Under the pieces are notes generated by a model. That model ran no database searches and was not told where the DNA came from. It saw only the letters and a list, made by a program, of their open reading frames with translations. A stretch of 17,338 bases of DNA from JAWXCM01 sp034408745 (GTDB taxonomy: Bacteria; Acidobacteriota; Terriglobia; Bryobacterales; Bryobacteraceae). Made by a program: the position numbers and the translations under genes. The DNA lies in the NCBI GenBank assembly GCA_034408745.1, contig JAWXCM010000359.1:1-17338 (forward strand), read 5' to 3'. Position 1 is the first letter of the stretch; every line of letters begins with the position of its first letter. This document shows positions 7,070 to 14,325 of this stretch, piece after piece.

Positions 7070-8023
7070 ATGCGGGAAGCCCTGCTGGCAACGCCCGAGA
7101 TGGCGGCTGACTACGCGCGGTGGTTTGTGAATCGCCTCGCGTACACGCGTCAGTCTGACCGACCGCACCCCGAGTCGGGGCGGCACTACTACTACCGGCC
7201 ACGCCCTGCGAGCGGCGGTAAACTGGGCCTGGAACTGGACGACGTCCGACGTCACTTGGCCGGCGAGATCACCCTCGGGATCTACGCGATCAATCCGGAA
7301 ACGCAGCGGGTGAAGTGGATGGGGATCGACGCGGACTACAAGCGGTCTCTCGACGACTTGCTGAAATTGCAATATGAACTCCAGCAGGACGGGATTCAAG
7401 CGGCGCTTGAACAAAGCCGCCGTGGCGGACATCTGTGGATGCTGTTCGAAACGCCTGTGCTTGCCAAACACGCGCGGGTGTACATCCGGCACTTGGCTGG
7501 AAAGCTCTCGGTGCATATAAAGGCGTCCGGCCCCTCGGACGGAATCGAACTATTTCCGAAGCAGGATCGGATCGAACCCACGCAATTCGGCAACGCGATT
7601 CGCGGGCCGCTCGGCATTCATCGGGTCGTTAACAGACGCTACTGGTTTTACGGGGCAAGACACGACCTCGAGGCGCAGATGAAATACTTGCGCGAACTGC
7701 GACGCGTCACGGAAATACAGCTCTCTGATCTGATTGAGGGACTCGTAGTCGAGGAAGGGCGGTCGCCTGAACCGCTGACCGGCTCGCGATCCGACCGTTC
7801 TTACTTTCAGATTCTCGACTGTTTGAATCGCGAAGGGTTACGGCGCGTTGGGCGGAACTGGGTAACGCAATGTCCGAGTTGCGCGGCGGCGGGTCGTGAT
7901 CGCGGCAAGGACAATTTGGCCGTCTCAGTTGACGAGCCCTCAAAATACTTGTGCTGGGCTGGCTGCACAAACATACAGATCCGGGCGGCGCTTGGTGCGC
8001 CTGCTCCGGTGAACGCGCGTTAG
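7070..8023 (+). CDS. Archaeo-eukaryotic-type (AEP) primase with C-terminal zinc ribbon
   Basis: The 317-residue product carries AEP motifs: motif I WMGIDADYK (Asp87, Asp89), motif II LEQSRRGGHLWMLFE (Ser116, His121), and a motif III region GIELFPKQD followed by FGNAIRGPLGIHR. The order SRxGGHxW, LFPxQD, FGNxIxxPLG is that of the AEP domain found in TOTE-type conflict systems and related mobile-element primases; in most relatives motif III has an Asp where Glu160 may stand here. The C-terminus (about 264-305) holds CPSC...NLAVSVDEPSKYLCWAGC with Cys268, Cys271, Cys295 and Cys299, like the CHC2 zinc ribbon of DnaG primases, used to bind template ssDNA. The protein should therefore make primers or short strands for element replication or repair. 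The ribosome site is weak; an ATG at 7100 is an alternative. It lies 9 bp before the next gene, and SSB follows in the same run. Confidence 0.78.
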   Translation: MREALLATPEMAADYARWFVNRLAYTRQSDRPHPESGRHYYYRPRPASGGKLGLELDDVRRHLAGEITLGIYAINPETQRVKWMGIDADYKRSLDDLLKLQYELQQDGIQAALEQSRRGGHLWMLFETPVLAKHARVYIRHLAGKLSVHIKASGPSDGIELFPKQDRIEPTQFGNAIRGPLGIHRVVNRRYWFYGARHDLEAQMKYLRELRRVTEIQLSDLIEGLVVEEGRSPEPLTGSRSDRSYFQILDCLNREGLRRVGRNWVTQCPSCAAAGRDRGKDNLAVSVDEPSKYLCWAGCTNIQIRAALGAPAPVNAR

Positions 8024-8032
8024 GAGGAGGAG

Positions 8033-8653
8033 ATGGCGAACGAATCTCGACTGGTGTTGCCAAAGCCGATGATGACCAAGTTGGCGTCCCTTGGAATCTA
8101 TTGCCAGACGTGGGTCACCGCCGAACGGCAAGACCGCGCGAAGCGGTGGGTTCTGCGGGGCGTCGAAAGCGGCGGGAGTGCCAAGGAATTCGGGCGTTAT
8201 ATCTCCTTCTTCGCGGCGGATGGGTCGCGGATGGAATGGCTGCAGAAGGCGGATCGCATTGGCGCGAATGGCGTGCACGCGATCGTGATTGGTGAGGCTC
8301 TGGTCGGCGTCGAGATGGCGCGCGTGGGTGAGACCTACCAACTGGTGATCTCAAGGCACCAACTCGGAAAGCCAAAGGCGGAAGGAAAACGGCCACCTGT
8401 CGAGTCTTCAATTATCTTTCGAGGCGTCGATGGCCAGTTGTCCGAGAAGTTGCGGAAGCAGGGGCTTGCACCAGCCTTCTTAACCCGAAGCGGCGAAGTG
8501 AGAGCGGTCCCCGTCGAGTTTCTGGAGGCCGTAAAGATTGTCGCGGCGGGAGTTTCATGCGTGGACTGTAGGCACGTTCACGGATTACTTGGCGGCGCAA
8601 CTTCCACCGAAATAAAGGACCCGGCTGGGGCAGTGATCGCGATCGCGTCTTGA
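8033..8653 (+). CDS. Hypothetical protein downstream of the AEP primase
   Basis: The 206-residue product starts at an ATG with TAGGAGGAGG directly upstream, which also contains the stop of the primase gene, so the two are coupled. I do not recognise a family. The first half is mixed strand and helix with many basic residues; the second has SSIIFRGVDGQLSEKLRKQGLAPAFLTRSGEVRAVPVEF, a compact alpha/beta-like unit. Near the C-terminus, CVDCRHVHG (about 177-185) could be half of a metal site, but no second half is seen. There is no signal peptide or membrane segment. Tight linkage to a primase suggests a replication accessory factor; this is inference. Confidence 0.6.
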   Translation: MANESRLVLPKPMMTKLASLGIYCQTWVTAERQDRAKRWVLRGVESGGSAKEFGRYISFFAADGSRMEWLQKADRIGANGVHAIVIGEALVGVEMARVGETYQLVISRHQLGKPKAEGKRPPVESSIIFRGVDGQLSEKLRKQGLAPAFLTRSGEVRAVPVEFLEAVKIVAAGVSCVDCRHVHGLLGGATSTEIKDPAGAVIAIAS

Positions 8654-8673
8654 ATCTCAAGGAGTTTTCAAAG

Positions 8674-8898
8674 ATGAAAGAGTACTTGACGAAGCTCTGC
8701 ATGTTTCTGTTCTTGGCCGCGATGTTTGCGGGCCGAACGAACGAGCTCGGGGTTCTGATTGGCGCGCTTACCGGCACAGTGCTGCTTTGGCCGCTCTACC
8801 GGAAGGTCGTACCAGCGCCGAAGCGCCGACGGGTCGTCGTCGTTGACGAGGACACCGAAATGGCGGAACAGACTACTCCGGACTTGGCCGCAAAATAG
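8674..8898 (+). CDS. Small membrane protein
   Basis: The 74-residue product starts at the ATG at 8674, with AAGGAG eight to nine bases upstream; an earlier TTG at 8650 overlaps the previous stop and has no such site. Two hydrophobic segments are visible, at about 8-20 (LCMFLFLAAMFAG) and 26-42 (LGVLIGALTGTVLLWPL). They are followed by a basic stretch KRRRVVVV and an acidic, disordered tail. The positive residues after the second span suggest both ends face the cytoplasm. Function is unknown; small two-span proteins are common among accessory genes of conjugative elements. Confidence 0.55.
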   Translation: MKEYLTKLCMFLFLAAMFAGRTNELGVLIGALTGTVLLWPLYRKVVPAPKRRRVVVVDEDTEMAEQTTPDLAAK

Positions 8899-8919
8899 CA
8901 CCGCGAAAGGAGGTCTGCG

Positions 8920-9531
8920 ATGAAAGTCGGCACCAAAAGTGTAATTGGTGGAGCGCATTGCTTTCTTCTTCATCCATTTTTCGTTGCATTGGGGTGGAAG
9001 AGGCTATTCGGCTTCCCATGGGACCCGCGGCTATGGGCCGCCTTCGCGTTGCACGACGTCGGTTATGTTACGTGCGGCGACATGGACGGAATAGAGGGCG
9101 AAGGGCATGTCGTGCTCGGTGCGCGCATCACGGGTGCTCTCTTCGGACCAGCGTGGGAGGACGAGTGCTTGCGCCATTCCCGATATTGGAGCCGACGCAT
9201 GGGTCTGCCCATCAGTCGTCTTTGCCTTGCGGACAAAATGGCGTTTGCGCTCACTCCCGTGTGGCTGTATCTCCCGATGGCGCGATGGACGGGTGAGTTG
9301 CAGGAGTACATGTTGAGGTCACGAGAGCGGCAGGCTGGTGACAACGGGTTCACTGCCGACGAAGAGCTATTGGTGCGATCTGAAGTTCCCAAAGAGTGGC
9401 TGCGCGGGCTTCAAAGCTACACGTTGCGTTGGGTCGAGCGGCATCGGGATCAGTGGACAGTCTTCGGTGGCGCGGTCGCAGGAGGCGAGCATGTACCCGC
9501 AAATGAAGCTCAGGCATTACGACTGCGCTGA
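8920..9531 (+). CDS. HD-domain-like putative phosphohydrolase
   Basis: The 203-residue product starts behind AAAGGAGG. It contains the residue order of HD hydrolases: FALHDVGY (His45-Asp46), GEGHVVLGARI (His63), CLRHSRYWSRR (His86) and LCLADKMAF (Asp105). HD proteins use these to hold one or two metals and hydrolyse phosphoesters or nucleotides. The spacing is short but regular, and the segments around them are helical as the fold requires. The C-terminal part (about 135-203) is charged and helical. In a DNA-replication gene run an HD enzyme could act on nucleotides, but the substrate cannot be told. The last 41 bases overlap the next gene. The call rests on motif spacing alone and is tentative. 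Confidence 0.5.
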   Translation: MKVGTKSVIGGAHCFLLHPFFVALGWKRLFGFPWDPRLWAAFALHDVGYVTCGDMDGIEGEGHVVLGARITGALFGPAWEDECLRHSRYWSRRMGLPISRLCLADKMAFALTPVWLYLPMARWTGELQEYMLRSRERQAGDNGFTADEELLVRSEVPKEWLRGLQSYTLRWVERHRDQWTVFGGAVAGGEHVPANEAQALRLR

Positions 9532-9694
9532 TTGCGGCATTCCCTGCAAGAGCAAATCTCCCAACGCGGAGCGATGCAGGAAGTGCGCGAAGCTGCGCCA
9601 GAATCGGCAGAGCACTGAATATCAGCAGAAGATGTTGGCACGCAAGCGAGCAGCGCGTAGTCAGCCGGATACTGAGCGGACGACCGCCGCGTAG
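9491..9694 (+). CDS. Small zinc-ribbon-like protein
   Basis: The 67-residue product begins at the ATG at 9491 with AGGAGG five bases upstream, inside the end of the HD-like gene. It has CADCGIPC and CRKC (Cys12/15/19 and Cys29/32), which could hold one zinc ion, followed by a very basic tail (KLRQNRQ, MLARKRAAR). This is the make-up of a small nucleic-acid-binding or transcription-associated zinc protein. Longer in-frame upstream extension to 9338 is rejected for lack of a ribosome site and because it lies in the neighbouring gene. Target and function are unknown. Confidence 0.6.
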   Translation: MYPQMKLRHYDCADCGIPCKSKSPNAERCRKCAKLRQNRQSTEYQQKMLARKRAARSQPDTERTTAA

Positions 9695-9857
9695 ACCTAG
9701 CCTTTGGACCGCCGCCGAGGTGACCGGCCGCTCATTCCTTGATCCCGTCGGCGGCCTGCCTACTGGGATTTCCATCAACAACCTAACCGGACCTAGCCCC
9801 TGCGCGCCATGCGACGAGGGGACGGGTTCGCATTTCGAACGAACAGGAGAAACAAAC

Positions 9858-10289
9858 ATGTTGGGATACACAAAGATTCAGATAATGGGCAACCTTGGCG
9901 GTACTCCAGAGATGAAGTTCCTGCCGAGCGGTGACCCCGTCGTCAACTTTTCGGTGGCCGTGAACCGCCGGTTTAAGGACCGCGACGGCAATCAGAAGGA
10001 GGCCACGGATTGGTTCCGAGTTTGCGCCTTCAACGGTGTTGGCGAAGCCTGTGCGAAGCATCTGCAGAAGGGCGATGGGATTTTCGTCGAGGGCAGATTG
10101 CAGGTGCGTCAGTACGATTCGAAGCAGACGGGCAAGGAAGTCTCGGTGGAGATCATCCCCAGCACTGTCCGGTTTCTGGGCTCGGGGCGTGCCGAGAGTG
10201 CCGAACGGCCGGATCCCGGAAAGCCGAGTGCCTTAAGCACAGATGCTGCGCATGGAACTGACGGGGTGGACGAGGACGTCCCGTTCTGA
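9858..10289 (+). CDS. ssb: Single-stranded DNA-binding protein
   Basis: The 143-residue product has the bacterial SSB OB fold at about 1-110: GYTKIQIMGNLGGTPEMKFLPSGDPVVNFSVAVNRRFKDRDG, then TDWFRVCAFNGVGEACAKHLQKGDGIFVEGRLQVRQY. A flexible Pro/Ala/Gly linker leads to the acidic tail DEDVPF, a variant of the usual DDDIPF that recruits partner proteins such as repair enzymes and primases. It starts at the ATG at 9858 with AGGAG eight to nine bases upstream; the in-frame upstream codons from 9720 lie in the gap. An element-borne SSB coats ssDNA during conjugation or replication and fits with the primase and annealing genes here. Confidence 0.95.
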   Translation: MLGYTKIQIMGNLGGTPEMKFLPSGDPVVNFSVAVNRRFKDRDGNQKEATDWFRVCAFNGVGEACAKHLQKGDGIFVEGRLQVRQYDSKQTGKEVSVEIIPSTVRFLGSGRAESAERPDPGKPSALSTDAAHGTDGVDEDVPF

Positions 10290-10310
10290 CCGAACGAATG
10301 CGAGGATACG

Positions 10311-10616
10311 ATGGCTTGCATCTGCGATTTCTGCTCCGCCCCCGATCCCGGATGGCGGTATCCGGCGCGGAATTTCATTGGCTACGCCGCTTGCGGCATT
10401 GTGGGAGAGAGCGTCGGCGAATGGGCCGCCTGCCAGGAATGTCATCAATTGATCATCGCGGGCGATCGGACCCGGTTGACGGAAAGATCGGTCGTGTCTT
10501 TCATAGCCTTCCAACCCGAACTCGCGGCAATCCGGACTGAACTGGAAACGGAGTTGGGGACGCTCCACGGGCGCTTCTTTGAGAACCGCACTGGCCAGGC
10601 GTCGGCCATCGTTTGA
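10311..10616 (+). CDS. Small zinc-binding hypothetical protein
   Basis: The 101-residue product follows SSB by 21 bp with a modest GAGG site. It has two Cys pairs, CDFC (Cys5/Cys8) and CQEC (Cys41/Cys44), with WRYPARNF between them and GEWAACQECHQLI around the second. This four-cysteine arrangement resembles a zinc-bound protein seen as a hypothetical in many actinobacterial and other mobile elements. The C-terminal half is helical and acidic. It is probably a compact metal-stabilised protein of unknown role. Its stop stands 3 bp from the end of the next gene on the opposite strand. Confidence 0.6.
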   Translation: MACICDFCSAPDPGWRYPARNFIGYAACGIVGESVGEWAACQECHQLIIAGDRTRLTERSVVSFIAFQPELAAIRTELETELGTLHGRFFENRTGQASAIV

Positions 10617-10619
10617 TCA

Positions 10620-10985
10620 TTACGATCTACGCTCGGGCGCGGCCTTGGGGCGGCGGCCCGTCGAACTAGGCTTCGCCGCTGATTCCAATCGACAGGCCCG
10701 CCGCAATAGGTCTCGAAGTGCGTCGGCGTTCGCGCATGAAAGGTGGACTAGCACCCACGGGTAATTCAAGTAGTGATCGGTGGTGAAGTACGTCTCCGGT
10801 TCGACGGCCATGAGTTCCGCGCGTTCCTCGAAGGTCGTACCAACGACGAGCGTCTCGCTATCTTCGCGCAATCGGGCGATGAGCTTGCCGCCGAGCTTGA
10901 ATGCTGGTGTTCCGTAGGACGTGCTTTCGGCCACGCCATCAAGGGCCAACGCGATTCTGCGAACGCCTTCAAATGTGATCGCCAT
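10620..10985 (-). CDS. MmcQ/YjbR family protein
   Basis: The 121-residue product (from the ATG at 10985; a GTG at 10991 is an alternative) matches the MmcQ/YjbR (double-wing DNA-binding-like) family along its whole length: FEGVRRIALALDGVAESTSYGTPAFKLGGKLIARLREDSETLVV, then a helix with EERAELMAVEPETYFTTDHYLNYPWVLVHLSC and a C-terminal helix DALRDLLRRACRL. Family members are small cytosolic proteins of unclear function; a DNA-binding role was proposed from structure. It is the only minus-strand gene between two plus-strand operon blocks, with its stop 3 bp from the zinc gene and its start about 45 bp from the methyltransferase gene. This placing suggests a later-acquired cargo gene. The ribosome site is poor, so the start is uncertain. 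Confidence 0.75.
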   Translation of the reverse strand: MAITFEGVRRIALALDGVAESTSYGTPAFKLGGKLIARLREDSETLVVGTTFEERAELMAVEPETYFTTDHYLNYPWVLVHLSCANADALRDLLRRACRLESAAKPSSTGRRPKAAPERRS

Positions 10986-11032
10986 CCCCACCCATTATCA
11001 ATGGCTGGGTTCCTAAGAGAGGAGACGAACAA

Positions 11033-12151
11033 ATGCGATTAGAAGGCCGCATGAGGCTCGGATTCTACCCACTCGACAGCCGCGAAGCCCAGCGGATAAG
11101 GCGATTCTTACACTTTCCGGTCGAGCCGGCGAGCGTACTCGATCCGTGCGCAGGAACGGGCGCTGCGTTGCTGGCCATCACGGAGAATAGCGGCTCCAAA
11201 CGATACGGAATCGAACTCGATTCGCACCGTGCAGTGGAAGCGCGAACGAATCTCGATGAGGTGATCCAAGGCAATGCTTTCGACGCCAAGGCGCCGGTGG
11301 AGTCATTCTCCTTGCTATATCTGAACCCGCCATACGATTTTGAGGTCGGCGAAGGTAAGAATCAGCGAATGGAGAAGCTGTTTCTGGACGAGTTCTTTCG
11401 CTGGCTCAAGCCCGGCGGCGTGCTCGCGATGGTGATACCGTTCGACCGCATCTATGAGTGTCGGAGCATCTTGAGTCCGCACTTCAAAGACAAGGCGATT
11501 TACCGGCTGACTGAGCCGGAAGCAGAGCGCTACAAGCAGGCCGTGGTGTTCGGCGTTCGGCGATCCGCGGCAGAAAAGAATCGGTTGAGCGACCAAGCCG
11601 TGAACCAGGCGAACGGGAAACTTCAAGAGTTGACGCGCAAATATGCCGAGATCCCGCCGTTGCCGAATGAGGCGGATCGTACGTATACTGTGCCGCAAAG
11701 TGGGCCAGTGCGAATGGAATACCGGGGACTCCCACTGGACTTGGTGGAAGATCTGCTGGCGAAGTCACCGGCATGGCTCCAGGCCCAAAGAGTGACACAC
11801 GCCCAAAGAAAGCAATTCTTCGGACGACCGTTGACTCCCCTGCACGCTGGCCATGTTGGATTGTGCGCTGTGAGCGGTTTGCTAAATGGAGTGTTCGGCA
11901 GTGGATCTGAACGCCATGTCGCCCATTGGGAGGCGATCAAAGTCGTCGATAAAACAGAGGAAGAAGGCGACGACGGGGAGACGGTCATTCGGGAGAAGGA
12001 ACGATTCAGCCAACGGTTGACGCTCCTGTTCACCGATGGCCGCATCGAACTTCTATCTGAGAAGCCGCGAGAAGACGGAGGCCAGGAGGCCCAACATGGA
12101 GAACGCCCACCTGCGAATGGGGAAGTTGAAGTTTGTCCGGCAGACACGTGA
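11033..12151 (+). CDS. DUF6094-like N6-adenine methyltransferase-fold protein
   Basis: The 372-residue product has SAM-dependent methyltransferase motifs: motif I VLDPCAGTGAAL (about 35-46), an acidic ribose-binding pair YGIELD (Glu61, Asp63), and motif IV LYLNPPYD (98-102). NPPY is the catalytic signature of enzymes that methylate exocyclic amino groups, chiefly N6-adenine. The opening GFYPL...RIRRFL and the LDEVIQGNAF link match the DUF6094 family carried by conjugative elements. It could protect element DNA from host restriction or modify DNA during transfer; an RNA target is also possible. The C-terminal half (about 190-370) has no motif I recognise. The start has GAGGAG about 9 bases upstream. 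An ATG at 11051 (residue 7) is an alternative. The last 56 bases overlap the next gene. Confidence 0.8.
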   Translation: MRLEGRMRLGFYPLDSREAQRIRRFLHFPVEPASVLDPCAGTGAALLAITENSGSKRYGIELDSHRAVEARTNLDEVIQGNAFDAKAPVESFSLLYLNPPYDFEVGEGKNQRMEKLFLDEFFRWLKPGGVLAMVIPFDRIYECRSILSPHFKDKAIYRLTEPEAERYKQAVVFGVRRSAAEKNRLSDQAVNQANGKLQELTRKYAEIPPLPNEADRTYTVPQSGPVRMEYRGLPLDLVEDLLAKSPAWLQAQRVTHAQRKQFFGRPLTPLHAGHVGLCAVSGLLNGVFGSGSERHVAHWEAIKVVDKTEEEGDDGETVIREKERFSQRLTLLFTDGRIELLSEKPREDGGQEAQHGERPPANGEVEVCPADT

Positions 12152-12749
12152 CACGATCACCGAGGTGTCTCTGCACATGGATCGGTTGGTTGCGGAAAAG
12201 CCCGCGGAACCGCGCTCTGCGGGCCAGATTCATCTGGTGTCTGTGTTTGGCGGCGATCAGGAAGTTGGCGCTATCGCAGCGGCCATCGCGGATGAGCAGA
12301 GATTTCAAATCAGCTTGCCTAGCGGGGCCGAGTTGTTCGGGTTCCTGGGAGAGAAGCCGGTGATGTACCGGGCATCGCTCCAGATTCCTGGCCGGAAGCG
12401 ACCCATGCGCCATCTGGCCGCCGTTTCGCAGACGCTCTTTGGAACCACGCTCGGAGCCGACGGGCATGCGCGGCGAACAATTCTCTACGACGGCTCGCCC
12501 GAGTTCGTGCTGCATCGTTTGGCTGTGAGGTTCGGTCTCCCGGCGCTTCCCGAATGGGCCGAATGGTTCGGGGCGGATCTTGAGCGGCGCGGGTTGGTGG
12601 AGGAGCTTTTGGGGTTCAACTGTTCGCCCGTAGCAATCAAGGGCACGAAGCTCCGGATGTTGCGCATCTTGAGTACGGGCATAAAACGCAGGCTCATCTC
12701 AGTGCCGCTGGAAGCATCGGTGTCCGTCCTCCCACTGGAAGCTGCCTAG
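12096..12749 (+). CDS. Hypothetical protein overlapping the methyltransferase gene
   Basis: The 217-residue product starts at the ATG at 12096 with two AGG-rich boxes (GGAGG, AGGAGG) just upstream, inside the end of the methyltransferase gene, so the two are coupled. No family is recognised. The middle part (IHLVSVFGGDQEVGAIAAAIADEQRFQISLPSGAELFGFLGEKPVMYRASLQIPGRKRP) looks like an alpha/beta domain, followed by a helical region with PEWAEWFGADLERRGLVEELLGF. The overlap suggests a partner of the methyltransferase, either a specificity or accessory factor. This is inference from coupling. Confidence 0.65.
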   Translation: MENAHLRMGKLKFVRQTRDTITEVSLHMDRLVAEKPAEPRSAGQIHLVSVFGGDQEVGAIAAAIADEQRFQISLPSGAELFGFLGEKPVMYRASLQIPGRKRPMRHLAAVSQTLFGTTLGADGHARRTILYDGSPEFVLHRLAVRFGLPALPEWAEWFGADLERRGLVEELLGFNCSPVAIKGTKLRMLRILSTGIKRRLISVPLEASVSVLPLEAA

Positions 12750-13051
12750 TTTTGTACGGTCGCCTGCGAGGTGTCCGACATGCCAACAGTTACTGCCCTT
12801 GAAAGGATTAGCCAGACCAAATGGCGTTACGCGTATCCGTGTGACAGATGGAAGGGCTGGTCGCGAGGGCGTTCGATAAAAGTATTCAAGGAGCTCCTTT
12901 TCTAGTGGGATCATCAGGATTCACGGTAAAGTGTCGTGACGGGTCTAGCTGCGGGCTTTTGGTAATGTGAGGGCTGACTACGGCTGCTCGACGGCGACCG
13001 AGCAGCACGAATGACTTTCGGCTCCGTGCCGCGCGGAATGGAAATAGTGCG
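12750..13051. other. Gene-free leader before the metallo-beta-lactamase gene
   Basis: No gene is seen in these 302 bp. They hold an 8-bp inverted repeat (12983-13006), a 12-bp palindrome AAGGAGCTCCTT (12888-12899) and a 10-bp sequence TACGCGTATC (12828-12837) that recurs on the far side of the next two genes. Composition is less GC-rich than in the genes before it. A promoter must lie here, but no box pair is convincing. Confidence 0.5.
12983..13006. promoter_or_regulatory. Inverted repeat (hairpin or operator) before the metallo-beta-lactamase gene
   Basis: GCTGCTCG at 12983-12990 and CGAGCAGC at 12999-13006 form a perfect 8-bp stem around an 8-base loop. No T-run follows, so it is not a standard terminator. 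It ends 45 bp before the gene start, which fits an operator or an RNA hairpin in the leader. Confidence 0.45.
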
Positions 13052-14290
13052 ATGAGGGTCTGCATACACCGTGGAACGAAAGAGATCGGGGGCACCTGCG
13101 TTGAGATTGAATCGAGTAGCACTCGTATCGTCCTGGATGTCGGTTTGCCGTTAGATGCCACTTCTCCAGATGAGGTACCGCTGCACCCAATCGCCGGCTT
13201 CGAGACACCAGACGCGTCGCTGCTTGGTGTTGTTATTTCGCACCCCCACCAAGACCATTACGGTCTCGCCTACCGTTTACCAAATCAAACGCTATTTCTC
13301 ATCGGCAAAGCAGCCCAATCTATTTTGGCGGCAGGGGCATTATTCACCCCTAGTGGGACCACGTTCGAGAACGTAGTGCATCTGGAAGATCGAAAGCCCA
13401 TCACGCTCGGTCCATTCACCATTCTGCCGTTTCTCGTGGATCACTCGGCGTATGACGCCTACGCCGTGCTGGTTGAGGCGGATGGCAAACGGCTTTTCTA
13501 TTCGGGCGACTTACGGGCGCACGGCCGCAAAGGAGCGCTCTTCCAGAAACTCGTTAGTCAACCTCCCGAGCGGGTGGATGTGCTGCTTATGGAGGGCACA
13601 ACTATCGGTCGGAATGTTCATGCGTTTCCCACGGAAGCAGCTCTGGAGGAACGTTTCGTAGAGTTGTTTCAGCAGACGGAGGGAATGCCGTTGGTCTGGT
13701 GTTCCGGCCAGAACATCGATAGGCTCGTGACCGTCATGCGGGCGTGCGTTAAGACGGGACGGCAGTTCATCATCGACATGTATACCGCGCATGTCTTGCG
13801 GGCAACCGGCAACGAACGTTTACCACAGGCGGGGTGGGATCATATCAAGGTCTTTCTGCCGAGCACTCAACGACGGCAAATGATCAGGCGCGGTGAATTC
13901 GACCTCGCCAACAGCTATCGGCCTTGGCGGATTTTCCCTGAGCAGTTTGCGCAGGCTGCTGCAACATCCGTAATGCTGTTCAGACCGAGCATGATCAATG
14001 ACATCGAGAAAGCGTCGTGCCTGCTAGGGTCCAGGCTCATATACTCCCTCTGGTCAGGTTATTTGAAGGATCCGAAGACCAAGGGCTTTCTGGAATGGCT
14101 CCACCGACACGACATTCCCTTGGATGAGTGCCACACGTCAGGGCATGCCACAGTGCAGGATTTGGTAACGCTGCGACAAGCCTTTTCGAACGCCCCGGTA
14201 GTGCCCATTCACACTACTAACGCTGATCGCTTCGAGGACCTGTTCGGGAATGTTGCGCGCCGGAACGATGGTGAGTGGTGGACTGTCTGA
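13052..14290 (+). CDS. RNase J-like metallo-beta-lactamase/beta-CASP nuclease
   Basis: The 412-residue product has the metal motifs of the metallo-beta-lactamase fold: Asp29 (LDVGLPL), SHPHQDH with His64/His66/Asp68/His69, His131 (VDHSAYDAY) and Asp153 (YSGDLRAHGRK). After a beta-CASP-like insert it ends with HTSGHAT (361-367) and VPIHT (His387), which correspond to the C-terminal motifs of RNase J and related nucleases. Such enzymes are zinc-dependent exo- or endonucleases, mostly on RNA and sometimes on DNA. It lacks the extra C-terminal domain of chromosomal RNase J and is shorter than its usual 550 residues. The ATG has only a weak ribosome site. It faces a PD-(D/E)XK-like gene with only 35 bp between their ends, and both stand apart from the backbone operons, so they may form one accessory unit. 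Confidence 0.8.
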   Translation: MRVCIHRGTKEIGGTCVEIESSSTRIVLDVGLPLDATSPDEVPLHPIAGFETPDASLLGVVISHPHQDHYGLAYRLPNQTLFLIGKAAQSILAAGALFTPSGTTFENVVHLEDRKPITLGPFTILPFLVDHSAYDAYAVLVEADGKRLFYSGDLRAHGRKGALFQKLVSQPPERVDVLLMEGTTIGRNVHAFPTEAALEERFVELFQQTEGMPLVWCSGQNIDRLVTVMRACVKTGRQFIIDMYTAHVLRATGNERLPQAGWDHIKVFLPSTQRRQMIRRGEFDLANSYRPWRIFPEQFAQAAATSVMLFRPSMINDIEKASCLLGSRLIYSLWSGYLKDPKTKGFLEWLHRHDIPLDECHTSGHATVQDLVTLRQAFSNAPVVPIHTTNADRFEDLFGNVARRNDGEWWTV

Positions 14291-14325
14291 AACGCATTCA
14301 TCGGGACCATCACGGATCACTCGAA

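Noticed and set aside
9709..9770. 8-bp inverted repeat GCCGCCGA/TCGGCGGC before ssb
   Set aside because: The loop is about 30 bases, and such GC-rich octamers are common in this composition.
12888..12899. Perfect palindrome AAGGAGCTCCTT considered as a terminator
   Set aside because: It has no loop and only a very short T-run after it; a loopless 12-bp palindrome is not a usual terminator and may be chance.
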